Part shown: one piece after another, positions 49,001 through 59,351 of the stretch
Layout: each line of letters starts with the position of its first letter
Numbering within the stretch: position 1 is the first letter of the stretch
NCBI GenBank assembly: GCA_948567375.1
Contig: OX419758.1
Span: forward strand, 129,001-193,000
Direction: 5' to 3'
Length of the DNA: 64,000 nt
Source: Lunularia cruciata
Lineage: Eukaryota > Streptophyta > Marchantiopsida > Lunulariales > Lunulariaceae
The notes under the pieces: generated by a model
The model's input: the letters and a program-made list of their open reading frames with translations, nothing else
The model's database searches: none
What the model was told of the DNA's origin: nothing
Made by a program: the position numbers and the translations under genes

Positions 49001-49315
49001 CACTATCTTTGAAATCTTTAAAATCTTTTCTTCAGTCAAGACCACATCTTGACAGTCATTGGGGTTAATGACACCTTCTACGTGACTTACTCGACTCAAT
49101 CCGAGGCGTACTGCCGTCAAACGCCCTTCCTCCAAGTCTTGTTCACCCAAGGCAATGTCGTATGGGTCTTTTTTGTTGACCTCTACCTCATAGCATTCCA
49201 AATAATTTACTTGGACATTGGCTTTGGAGTCCTTGGAAGACGAAGATGAAGAATCTTTGGATTCATCCTAGTCTTTTGACGAAGTAGTTTCTCCAAGATG
49301 AGGAACCTTCGTCTA

Positions 49316-49800
49316 ACTTACAGTCACCAGCTTTTGTTCCTTAGAAGAAATGTCTTTAAATTGTAATTTTTGCTGGTGCCAATCCACCATAACTTGGGCA
49401 CTGTACAACCAGGGTCTCCTGATCAAGAGAGGGTAGCCAGTTTTGGTTACTGGTCGTAACACAATGTAGTTTAATTTGAAGGGCACCCCTCCTATAATCG
49501 TGGTGATATTTGAAAGCATGCCCAAGGGCAGTCTCTTGGTTTGATCCGCAAACTTAAGTATTCGGGGTGTTGGTTCAAATGTTGTGTACCCCAGTCAATG
49601 TGCAGTGTCTTCTGTCATGACATTTACACCCGACCCCTGAATCAATGGGTATGGATGTAATCATACAGCCTACTATCTCCACATCCACCTCAGAAGATCC
49701 TAAATATTCCTATTCAATACAATAAATTGTGGGCAAGTCTTTCTTGGTCATCGCCCTTACTTTCTTGAGGGCTGAACTTAGCTGCTTTTTATAAAGCTTA
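49316..49800 (-). pseudogene. Aspartic protease of the Athila-like element
   Basis: The active-site segment IPIDSGSGVNVMTED reads near 49,665-49,620 (Asp-Ser-Gly). Downstream come LKFADQTKRLPLGMLSNI and LIRRPWLYSAQVMVDWHQ, the usual flap and second half of Gypsy proteases. TAG and TGA codons interrupt it. It joins Gag to RT. Confidence 0.75.
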
Positions 49801-49805
49801 TTGTC

Positions 49806-50870
49806 CTACCATAATTGTTTAAACGTGACATTCACGCTTGTAGACGCCATATCTGCCACAATATCATACTGTGGAACTCTCCCCAATTTCACTTGATTCG
49901 TCTTTGGCTTTGGTTCTAAATTGTTTGCCTGTTCAAAGTGAACTTCGGGATGCTTGAGGATAGTAACCGGAGTGCGTAGGTTCTTGACCCAATGATCATT
50001 GGGTTGACCAACTTCAGCTTGGATCAGGTCTTTTACTTCAGACCTGATATCCGCTGGAAATACAGGGGGTTGCGTCTTTGCATTTGCCTCCACACTAATC
50101 TCCCGCGTGCGTAGTACTTCTTCCTTAACTTCTTTTTGCTTTGCTTTTGCTTTAGCTTTTGCTAGGACCTTTTCCTCCTTTGCAAAAAGGATAGCTTTTG
50201 GTCGCAGTCTTTTAATTTTCCATGAGGAAGAAGACGCAATACTTCCTTTTTTGGAAGCTCGATTCTTCCTCTCCGTGCAAGTTTCTACCTTCAAAATTTT
50301 GAGGTCCGGCCACTCCCCTTCTGAAGCTAGACTCCCTTCTTGAGGCCTCTCTTCCTCAAGTGTAATACAATTGACATTAATGTCCCCCTTCGCCTGGAGC
50401 GCCGCACGCTCGGCGGGAGTCTGAACATACTTGATAGGAGACTTCGGATTGGGTGGTTGCGGGCACTAGTTTCCTGTGTGCCTTGATCCCTTACAATTCC
50501 CACAAAGAGGTACGTACCCAATTTGTTGTCTTGGCTCCGGAAAATTTGGAGACCAATGTCCCATCGAGCCACAATTGTAACAAGCACCCGATGCAACATT
50601 TTGAGGTTTATTTTGACCACCGATTGGGGGTCTTTGTGGAGGAGCAGTAGGATTGTACTCCCGTGGTCCAAACTTGGGACCTTGATATGATGGGCTTGAT
50701 GGAGGCTATGTGTCTTGGGTTTGGTATACCGTCTCTTCTTCTTCACCTTGATCCCATCCAGGAACTCAATCTATCTGTTGCACCGGAAATGCCATGTGTG
50801 TTAAACACTCCGTATTAGCGTGGCCGGATTTACCACACACAGTGCACCATACATTTGGTTGCCCAAATGA
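49806..50870 (-). pseudogene. Gag C-terminal region with three zinc knuckles and basic linker
   Basis: Three CCHC-type knuckles occur in series: CTVCGKSGHANTEC (intact), CYNCGSMGHWSPN with the last Cys replaced by Phe, and CGNCKGSRHTGN-stop-C where a TAG falls between His and the last Cys. A Lys-rich stretch follows (EEKVLAKAKAKAKQKEVKEE), then VNVTFKQLW. By family it packages genomic RNA. Stops are TGA or TAG. Confidence 0.8.
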
Positions 50871-50882
50871 CAAGGGTTTTCT

Positions 50883-52295
50883 TCAGTCCTTTTCCCCAAT
50901 CATCTGGATCTTAAAATCTGCAAACTCTTTAATAAGAGTTTCTAACTTTTGATCTGCCTTAGATACATTCTTTACTGGAGGTGTTACTGGCTTCTTTCCT
51001 CTACGTCTTTGTATTTTTCTCGGCTTGGGTTCTTTGTCGGATCCCAAAGAAGAACTAGAAGAAGTGGAGGATTCCTCTGAAGAAGGAGAAGTACTTCGTG
51101 AAGCTCTTTGTCTTGGCTTTTTGCCTTTCTTCTCACAATTTCTTTGGTTACTGGACGAGTTGGAATGAGCCACCTCATATCGGGCAACATGTTTGAGGAC
51201 TTTGTCTAGAGAAGTTACATTCCTCTCCCTGGCAACGATTTGAATCTTTGATGAAAGCCCGCCGAGAAACCAGGTAATGGCTTGGGCATTGGAATAACCC
51301 ACCACCCCGGATTGCTTTGGGACTCGGTTCAATAAGGCCATGAACCTCTCAGAGTAATCTCTTAATTTTTCCTTCTTTCCTCGATCCAAATCATTAAGTG
51401 CCACAAAGACACTTGTATCATAATCCACTTCCCAAAATTGTTCCAGGAAGCCATTCCGTAAGTCTGCCTAGTCTGCTGGTGTGAATCCCTTTTGCGTTAC
51501 ATGAGTATACTAGCTCCGAGCCTTCTTTCGGAGCAGACTTGGAAAAATCCGTAGTCAATCCGCAGAGTCATGTTCCTTGTTGGCAAAGGAAATGACTTCA
51601 AATTCCTCAATGAATTCGTCAGGATCTTTGTCTTGCTTGGTACCTTTATACTTCTGATAAGCATGTCGGGTTACGGGTAACGAAGACATCGTTTGGTGCG
51701 GCGGATTTGGTTGTGGTAAGTTTGAACTTATGGGAACCGAAGAGCTACTTGGTATGGACGCCGTGTTGTCTGCCCACGGGTTCCAATTTGTCAGGTTCAA
51801 ATTGGGGTCTTCTTTGACAATTTCTTCTTCTCTGGTTGTGTTGACTTCAACCCAATCAAAAGTAAGAGGTTCCACAACTTCAATCTGGTCTTTGAACCTT
51901 CTTCAGGATAACCGGGGAATTGTTCGTACCAGATGCTGACACTCTTCTTCCATAAGTGTTCGTGCTGTCTTTTCTCAAACAAACTTCTTAATGAAATCGA
52001 CTTCCTTTACAGCTTTAGGGGAAGTTGGTGTACTGGGTCGTAGCGCGTATGTTTGCCCGCTTGAGTCTTTCTTTTTCTTGGAAGACGGGGATGAAAAGTA
52101 GCCTTGTCAACCTCCTTCACGTCTCTTTTGGTCAAGTTCGCGCAAGGCTGCTTGCACTTTGTGAAGGAGTTGAAAGTCCAACTCTTCTTTTTTGATTTCA
52201 TCCGGAGGAGATGGAGCTTTCAAACGTTCATCTTCTTCACGCTGCAATGCTCGTCTTCGAGCTCTCTCTTCCCGTTGTTCTCTCGATGCAGACAT
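50883..52295 (-). pseudogene. Gag of the Athila-like element
   Basis: The N-terminus is Glu/Arg-rich (SASREQREERARRRALQRE). The retrotransposon Gag domain covers about 51,700-51,150: KYKGTKQDKDPDEFIEEFEV, then LRDYSERFMALLNRVP and ITWFLGGLSSKIQ. A Ser-rich segment follows (SPSSEESSTSSSSSLGSD). Five or six TGA/TAG codons interrupt a single frame. It starts about 80 bp after the primer site. Confidence 0.82.
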
Positions 52296-52358
52296 TCATA
52301 TTGCACATACACCCAGTCTCAAATTTGGCTTCATATTCTTCCACTTCCGCGATTTGTA

Positions 52359-52376
52359 TCCCCGGCAGCGGTGCCA
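52359..52376 (-). promoter_or_regulatory. Primer binding site, tRNA-Asp type
   Basis: Read minus: tggcaccgctgccgggga, seven bases inside the 5' LTR end. It is complementary, with about two mismatches, to the 3' end of plant tRNA-Asp, the primer commonly used by Athila/Tat elements. Confidence 0.85.
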
Positions 52377-53056
52377 AAAATCATGTGACAACCCAGCAAA
52401 TATCACTTTTGCGGTAATCGGGTAAGTAAAGTTTGTTCCCACAGGGATACTACCCAGAATTGGTCAAATACAAAGACAAAAGTCACAATCGCAGTTCTTC
52501 TTGATTGCTTCTTAATCTCTCAGGTAGAAACTACACCCAGAAGAGAGTAACAAGCTCACAATCTTGACAACTTGTCACGAATACACATACACGTAATCAC
52601 AACATAGCAAATTCTATCCAAACAACTCTTGATTGTGATGATTCAGATTCTCCCGAAGACGGCACTTCACTGCAAAGACCGATTTTGCCTCAGAATTGTG
52701 TTCCACCCCTCCACTGAAGGCACAACTTTCTTGATCAAAATTGCTTCACATCAACTTCGTGCTGCACTCACCAATGCAGAATACTACCAACACTACAATT
52801 CCTCTCAGATTGGTCAAGGCATTGCTCCAATGCACTTCACTCAGGATCAAACACACAGGATGAAGATCAAGGCTACAGATTCCAACATCCACAGACACAC
52901 TAACTTGCTCTTTGGAATTCTCCACACACTCACAAACACAAACACAAAATTGACAATCGGAATTAAGCTTAAGCGACGAGTACTAAGAACAACACTTTGC
53001 TTTATCTATCTTCAGACATATGAATACTGAATAACATCATACTGCGATTGCTCCAA

Positions 53057-53063
53057 TTAAATA
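53057..53063 (-). promoter_or_regulatory. LTR TATA box (TATTTAA)
   Basis: Read minus: tatttaatt, about 120 bp downstream of the end of the LTR-encoded frame and about 675 bp before the LTR end. Its position is conserved in GL copies 1, 3 and 4. Transcription from here would skip the upstream frame in the 5' LTR. Confidence 0.45.
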
Positions 53064-53183
53064 CTAAAGCAAACGGCAGACTTGCCTACCTAGGCACGAC
53101 TTCCTAACATCCTTTCCTACTTGCAGATCCTAAGTGATAGTCTAGCTCTTCATATCTGCCTCTTCCTATCTCAAAATCGACAC

Positions 53184-56000
53184 TTATCCCGATCCAATGA
53201 CTACCTCATCATCGGCTTCCAAACCCGATGATCTTGTTACTATTTTGCCTTCTTTGGGTATAGATGATTCTACCAAATCCTTCACTAATTCTATGACTTC
53301 TACACTACAATCTACAATTGAGCTTTGGTTTACTCCATCTACTGCTTTATCTCCTAACCCATGTTTCTCTAAAGTGTCAATTATCAAGTCCAATGACACT
53401 TGTACTCCTACTTCTGTAACATCGGGTCTTTTCTCCACTGTCACACTATTTTGAACCTTCTCTAATTCCAAATTGACTAAATCCAATCTAAGACTAACAT
53501 TGTTCTCTACCTCTAACATTTACCTATCTACACGCTCTCTCAATCGAATCAACAACGTGTTCATATCCACATCTTTAGCTTTTCTCTTCCGAGTTTCCTG
53601 CACAAGCAACTTCAACTCATGTAGGCAGGCTTCCTCCAATCTCCCTTCAGCCTCCGTGCTTAAGATTGCTCTCAACTTCCCCGCAACTTCTCCTACTGAT
53701 TCCGACTCATATCCTTGAGAGCGCTCTACCTTCAGTTCTTCACGATACATCTTCAGCTTGTCTTCGTACTCCACAACAAGCATTTTCTTCTCCTTTGCAT
53801 ACTGTGTACTTTGTAACTAAGCACTTCTGACTAGCTCTTGTAATTGTTCTTCTTCCTCTTGCCTGGCTGCTAACTCCCTCTGCCATGCTTGATCTTTTGT
53901 CGCTGCACTCTTCTTCAAACAATCCAACTCCTACTCCATTATCATGGTCATCGCCTTCAAATGAACATTCTTGATACGCACATCACTCACTTCTTCCTTC
54001 ATCTTATTGAGCCACATCGTTTGTTCCTTGAATTCTCTGGCTTGCCTTTGCAATTCCTTCTCCTTCTCGGTGCAGCTTCCTTGTAGCAGGGTCAGCGTTT
54101 TCTTCACCAAGCATTACTCCCTCCGAAGTTCTTCCACTTCCGTGCTTCTTCGGACTTGTTTTTCCTGCAGCTCCTTCACTTCACTCACCAGATACTTCAC
54201 CATCTGCAATTTGTTCATCCCCTTCCTGTGATCTTGGGGAATTACTCTTTGATGCTCCTTCAATAGTTCTAGCAATGGTGTTACCACCTTTCTCAGGTAG
54301 GATATCCCGCTGAAGTGCTCTTCCTTGTCATTGCCATCTTTGTCTGGAGTCTTCTTTTCCGTCATCGGCTCCTTCATCTGAAGTTGCAATCTTCGTATCT
54401 TTATCGTGTTAGCACTTTCTTTGTCTTGGCCTCTTGAACTCGGCCCCGCGGGATTCTTTGCTTCTTCTTCTACTCTTGACTTGTTTAATACCATCGTTTG
54501 ACAAGCCTCACTTATTGCTGCCAATTGCCGGACCTCTGGTTCTCCATCGCTTTCGCTCCCAGACTCCTCACTTTTCAAGGTGAGCTCCTCTTCTTCTGAG
54601 TCCTCTTCTTGCGACTTAGTCTCCTTGCCAGACTCCAATCCCAATGATGCCTCTTTTATGATCTTTGCCGTTTTCAACATCAGCCGTCGAGTCTTCCTTT
54701 GCATGGGAGGCAACCTTGCTTCTTCGGTTTTGCTGCGCTTCTTCATCTTTGGATTGGTAATGTCTTTGACTTTCCACTATCCAGTCCTTGCAAAGTATTT
54801 GTCATTTGCTCAAAGATGCAGCATATACCGGCGCTCCTCATCATCTGCTTCCCATCGCAAATTGGGATGCATGTGAGACACCATACAATGACGCTCGTCT
54901 TTGGATAGTAAATTCAGCCCGAAGTAGAAGTGAGCTATGAATGGTGCAAAATAATGTGGTGGTGAGCCCATTCTCCAATTCACCACCATCTGCCTCGTTT
55001 GGTGGTGAAAGCACTTTGTCCAATTCATTGGAACTCCTGCAAACATCTGATGGAAAAAGATGGCCTGCTGCATGTTCACGTAGGTAGTTTGTTCTGGCTT
55101 GAACATGGCCATCATCGCCCCCACGATACTTCTTCGGATCAGGTCCCGGTAGGACTCCACCTTGTAGCCATTTGTGGTTCTTGGAGTAAAGAACAAATTT
55201 TGGATTTCTGCCGTCTCTTCTTCAACATCACACTTCCCATAGAAGGTGATCCCCGTTGGTTCTCATGCTTCTCTTCCCAATACCAACTTCCAATCCGACT
55301 TAGTCCATCGAGCCGGACTGCCTCTCTTCCCTTCCACCTCGGGACCCTCATCACAATTATTAGCAGCAATCTCTGCCATCACTCCTGGGAAATTGAAATT
55401 CCAGTTCCATGCTAAAAATGTAATACAAAGTCTAATCAAGACTTCGATTCTAGCCACTACATCTACCCTTCGAATTGCAAAACCTCTCACCGGCAGCGCA
55501 TTCACCACCTTCTTTGCCATGATTTGTTCTCTTGTTCTACGATGTTGGAAAATTAGATCCTCTCCTAGTTGAGACACTCTAACTCCCTCAGGGTTCCAGA
55601 AAATCTCACTCTCGATGGGCTTCTGGACACGCATTACTGTAGGACGACTACTCAAAGGAATTGGAAATTTACTCAAAGTATTCAACTTCCCCCTGCACAG
55701 TCGCAATTTTATATTGCCCCAAATCGCAATCATTCTTCAGTCAATTTTGTTTGTGAATTTCTCTCTTTTGCGTGCACTCCTGGTCACTGTCAAGACATGC
55801 TTCTTCTGCCCCCGCCGTTTCTTGAAATGTACTTTCTTGCCACGTACAAAAGTTGTTAAATGGTCTTCGTCTTTTTTGTGTCTTCCAACCCAAAGATGGT
55901 GATCTTTGGACTTTTTCCGGTGTACTCTTCTTCCGAGTACCTCCATCATCGGATCCAATGTCATCTTCTTCGGATTTCCTCCAAAGTTACTTTCGTCCAT
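53184..56000 (-). pseudogene. LTR-encoded coiled-coil protein gene, best copy
   Basis: A single reading frame of about 939 codons runs from ATG at 56,000 to 53,184 and is broken only by a handful of stops (near 55,735, 55,260, 54,808, 54,760, 54,112 and around 53,815). Layout: a basic N-terminus (MDESNFGGNPKKM, Lys/Arg-rich), a globular domain of about 250 residues (FIRRxDVVARIEVL-like, FLAWNWNFNFPGVMAE, TTYVNMQQAIFFHQMFAGVP, FIAHFYFGLNLLSKDERH), an acidic Glu/Ser stretch (SQEEDSEEEELTLKSEE), long Glu/Lys coiled coil, and the C-terminal signature VGVQVSLDLIIDTLEKHGLG. No membrane segment, signal peptide, chromatin or enzymatic motif was seen. Similar pieces occur in at least seven other places in the window, so selection once kept it. 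It does not resemble an Athila env-like gene. Its function is unknown. Confidence 0.78.
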
Positions 56001-56085
56001 TCTTTGTCCGCAATTCAACTTTTAGTGCTTACTTCGTCTCTTAAACCCTACTAACCATAGAAAAACAAAAAATGTGGGTACCACA

Positions 56086-56815
56086 ATGCGTCTCTAGGCT
56101 GTCCAACTAGGTTCACCACTGCCATAGGTGACCTATCAGCCACTACCACTGTCTGAGACTGATGACCAATATCCAAGATATCATCAACAAGGATGTGGTC
56201 AAGTCGCCAAATCCCATCATAAGCGCATTGTAGAACCTCTCTGGGTAAGAGGTTCGTCCACCAACAACGAAGACGATGAGCCCGTGATCCCACTCTGGCT
56301 GCATCTAACAATACAGCAGGTCCCATCCAAGAATGGACCTGATGTGTACTCACCACCACTCTGGTGCAAGAATCACCCATCAAAGGAACGTTCTCCAAAA
56401 GGTAAGTTGGAGAAACGGACTGATGAACCTGGAGATGTCGTAGTATCCGTAACATATCCCAAAACACACCAGAATGAGGATCTTGAAGACCCAATCCTCT
56501 AACAGCACGTGTATGTCCTTGACATGGCCATCCAAAAATCACCAAGTGAATAGGCCCATGTCTCTCTAGGTCATGCACCCCCAGTAAGGAAATGTCTCAT
56601 GGTAGGGCCTTTTGGTAACCTCTGACTATTGACATTGGTAATAACTCCGGATACCAATAGGCCAAGTGTGCCACATGATGTAGAAAGACTCTCCTAGCAG
56701 TCTCATCTCTCTCTACATTACTTGGATACCCGCCTATAACACCGTAGCTAGTTTGGTGCTGATCCCACCAAACAACTCCAATAGGCATATCCCCTCTACT
56801 GGATACTGCCAAGCA
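56086..56815 (-). pseudogene. C5 cytosine DNA methyltransferase, N-terminal part (motifs I-VIII)
   Basis: Reading minus: motif I LLELFGGISTKLATVL (about 56,785-56,737, SAM-binding), motif II-like NVERDETARRV (about 56,719), motif IV GWPCQGHTRAV with the catalytic Cys at 56,524, then LGLQDPHSGVFWDMLRIL, motif VI ENVPLMGD (56,395), and motif VIII AHRLRCWWTNL (56,281) after VLLDAARV. The LDA..V..AHR.R..W.N pattern is that of DNMT3/DRM-type enzymes more than DNMT1. A frameshift and TAG follow motif I, and a stop lies near 56,580. The protein would methylate cytosines in DNA. Motifs IX-X are at 43,070-43,289, displaced by the nested element. Confidence 0.88.
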
Positions 56816-57965
56816 ATGAGTGTGGTATCTAGAGGTGTCAAAGCAATCGCCTCTGGAGGCTCATCCTCACACTCATCTCCTGATGGTACGAAGGCTCCAC
56901 TCCAAGCCTGCTGCACCAACTGATCTGCATGCTGCTGCAATGCCTCCTCTAAACTCCACAATGGAACATCCAAGGTGGATAGAACAATCCCACTTGTACT
57001 CCATAGACGAGTGATCTCCTTTGGTACTGGAGTATCCTCTACATGGGCGTTCCCCTCCAACAAGTCACCAGGCCAAGTAACAACACCGCTGAAAGCTAAA
57101 ACTAATGCTGCCATGGTCCTGGACTGTAGTGAGCCAAGACTGCCACTACTGAAGCGTATTGGTAGGCGACATACCCGTCCCTCACCAAACTGCCAACCAG
57201 GTCTATAAGAGGCTATCTCCTCCCAATAGTCAATGCTGAAACCCATGGGGTATAACACTGCTCCCCCAACTAGCACATCATATGACTCAGCTATTGTCGC
57301 AATAGCCTGAGCTCTCACCACCGAGCTATCAGTCAGATGACCAGGCTGAACTTGGACAACAAGCTCCCCACGTGTGATGTACTATGTCGAACCACCACCT
57401 AGAGATGTCTGGATCTGAAATTGGTCTTCCGTAACTCCAGACCGATAACTGCAGCCTTTCCCAACATAAGGGGTTGCGCACCAGAGTCTAACAAGACTCT
57501 CTGTGGTGTATAGACCTTCCTTGAAGGTCCCACCAAATGAAAAATCCCCCTCTGGTTATCCAATAGGACAACACTAGGTGTGAACCGTGCTCTCTCAAAG
57601 GCCAATCTAGCTGGCAACTCCTCCAATCTAGCCGTTGCTGCCTGCCATAAACCATTGGTCGCTAAATGGATCCTATGCTCCTCAACCAAGTTAGCTCCAC
57701 TACCAACCACCTCTGCTCTAGCAGTAGGAACTGCACCCTCCCTACTCTCACACAATGTGGCAGCCAACCGGAACACTAGGGCTAGGTCAACTCCCAATGT
57801 AAACATGTCACTGGCTGAAAACAAAGGATGCCGCATAATCAGTTGAGCCGCCCCCAACATCATGCTAGACTCATTCTGTGTAGTAGTAGGTGGCTGACTA
57901 GCAGGTAGTCCATCATGTACTCCATCACCACCTACCACACTAGCACTAGGACGTCTAGGAACCAT
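56816..57965 (-). pseudogene. Aspartic protease and connector upstream of the methyltransferase
   Basis: VYTPQRVLLDSGAQPLMLGK (about 57,500) is the retropepsin active site (Asp-Ser-Gly). TIAESYDVLVGGAVLYPMGF and SIDYWEEIASYRPGWQFGEG (about 57,280-57,190) form the second half. A connector then runs in the same frame into motif I of the methyltransferase (PVEGICLLELFGG), showing a Pol-type fusion. The upstream part (57,965-57,700) has helices resembling a Gag/Pol linker (ESMMLGAAQLIMRHPLFSA, ARLEELPARLAFERARF). Confidence 0.78.
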
Positions 57966-58016
57966 GGATGTCGTCTATAATGCCTCAGATAGTGTGAAAG
58001 ACTGGAGAAGTCTGAC

Positions 58017-58370
58017 CTATCTCCCAACCTCTCCTCTCTGTGGGTCCAACTCCACTGATGCTCCTCTAGGCTCTGGAGCACATACTGCACTCCTAGTCAC
58101 TACTGCAGATGCATCCACCTGTGCTGCTCCGCACATGAAGTCCAAAGCATCTCTATCACCAACATATGAGGTGGAAGCCTCAGCACCCAAATCTGATCTC
58201 CTCTGAGCAATAGCCATACTAGCCAATCTCTGCTCCAACTGCTCAATCCGAGTAGCCATAGTTATGTCAGAAGTAAGGGTAGGTACTGCACCCCTACTAG
58301 GTGTAGATCCTCTACCACCACCTCTACCACCTCGTCCTCCATGAACTGGAGCTCCTCTACTACCTGCCAT
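58017..58370 (-). pseudogene. RGG-rich segment at the start of Pol
   Basis: Starts MAGSRGAPVHGGRGGRGGGRGS, an RGG-box-like nucleic-acid-binding stretch, followed by a short coiled coil (TRIEQLEQRLASMAIAQRR). It lies just downstream of the zinc-knuckle remnant and may be the beginning of a separate pol reading frame. Confidence 0.55.
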
Positions 58371-58406
58371 AGCAGCCCTACCACTCCGTAACTCCGGGTG
58401 TAGGTC

Positions 58407-58450
58407 AAAACACCGGTCACTAGTATGACAAATCTGTGGCAGTGCTCACA
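58407..58450 (-). pseudogene. Gag zinc-knuckle remnant
   Basis: With one frameshift, a C-x2-C-x4-H-x4-C knuckle can be read: CEHC in one frame, then HTSDRC in the next. This is the expected Gag C-terminus between the capsid part and the protease. Confidence 0.5.
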
Positions 58451-58668
58451 TTGCCTCTGTGTTGGCTATGATGCACCAGAGGTATCAAGTCCGCTGCCCT
58501 GAGTACACTCTCTCCAATGGTGAGGTCCACCATAAGTCTAACAAGCAACATTACCACTCATTGACTGCTGCTGACCCGAAAACGAGGGTAAGGGTCTAAC
58601 TCCACTAGGCCCTCCACTCGCTCCAAAGGATCTGGGTTGTCCACCTTGTCCTCGGAACCCAACTGGGC

Positions 58669-59347
58669 TGTAACACCCATTTGTGCATGTGTGTGGTATT
58701 GTGATATTTAGCTTGGTATTACAAGTACTTAAGAGATATTATTTATATAGAGATAAAGGATGGTTCTATATTAGTCATGGTTAGCTAAAGTTAGTCATAG
58801 CTAAGATAGATGGGACCTTACTTTAGAGGAAGTAGAAAAGATGAGCACCACTATTTTGGATTTTAGTGTGTTGACTTGGTATTATTCCTAGATGTTTGGC
58901 TTTGGGGAAAGAGTTGAGAACTCTTGGGCCCGCAAGCCTTTTTGTTTTGGATTCTTCTTTAGTCCAAGGATAGCCCATGTGAAGGAATCCTTGCTTTAGT
59001 GGTTGGGTCAAGATAAGGGGAATATGCCCATGTGAATGGATATTCCTTTCTACTTTTTGACTTTACTTGACTTTTAGTCTAGTAACTTGAGTTACTACGG
59101 TAATTAGTAACTTTGGTACGTAACTATTTCACAAGTATATAAACAAGGGGTGAGGAGGTACTGATTATCCTTTCATTTGCAACTATCTCTCTCTCATTGA
59201 GTTCTCTAGTGAGCAATGTCTTGAGTCTTGGAGTGTTAGCCTTGGAGGAGTATGATGGAGTTGGGGTTCCTTGCCTTCTTAGTCCATGGTGCGCTACCAT
59301 AATAGCCATCAGAGGTTCATCCTGAGTGAGAGACAGGCCGGCTCACA
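58669..59347 (+). mobile_element. Solo LTR of another retrotransposon inside gag
   Basis: Begins tgtaacaccca and ends ggctcaca, 679 bp, with gggc on both sides (58,665-58,668 and 59,348-59,351). It has a TATA box (tatataaa, 59,136-59,143) in plus orientation and no coding capacity. The host gag continues on either side. Confidence 0.7.
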
Positions 59348-59351
59348 GGGC

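Larger units (their letters stand above)
43290..56085 (-). mobile_element. Complete Athila-like Ty3/Gypsy retrotransposon with giant coding LTRs
   Basis: 12,796 bp. 5' LTR 56,085-52,384 (3,702 bp), tRNA-Asp primer site, gag, protease, RT-RNaseH, integrase, polypurine tract, and 3' LTR 46,212-43,290 (2,923 bp). The LTRs start tgtggtaccca and end gttgtcaca or gttctcaca. They differ by a few per cent by eye and by one 0.8-kb deletion in the 3' copy. Flanks are atgca (43,285-43,289) and atgcg (56,086-56,090), a near-perfect 5-bp duplication. The RT box FIDD and tRNA-Asp primer point to the Athila/Tat group. Unusually, a protein of about 940 codons is encoded inside each LTR. Confidence 0.93.
52384..56085 (-). 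repeat. 5' giant LTR of the Athila-like element (GL copy 8)
   Basis: The full-length LTR, 3,702 bp, tg...ca. From the head: about 85 bp leader, a frame of about 940 codons (56,000-53,184), the TATA box at 53,063-53,057, then about 675 bp of R-U5 to the primer site. It is the best reference for the GL family in this window. Confidence 0.93.

Noticed and set aside
52359-52376. Sequence resembling the 3' end of a tRNA gene
   Set aside because: Only the last part of a tRNA is matched, in reverse complement, at a fixed distance from the LTR end. It is a primer binding site, not a tRNA gene.
53184-56000. Interpretation of the coiled-coil frame as an Athila env-like gene
   Set aside because: It has no signal peptide or membrane segment, and it lies inside the LTR instead of between integrase and polypurine tract.
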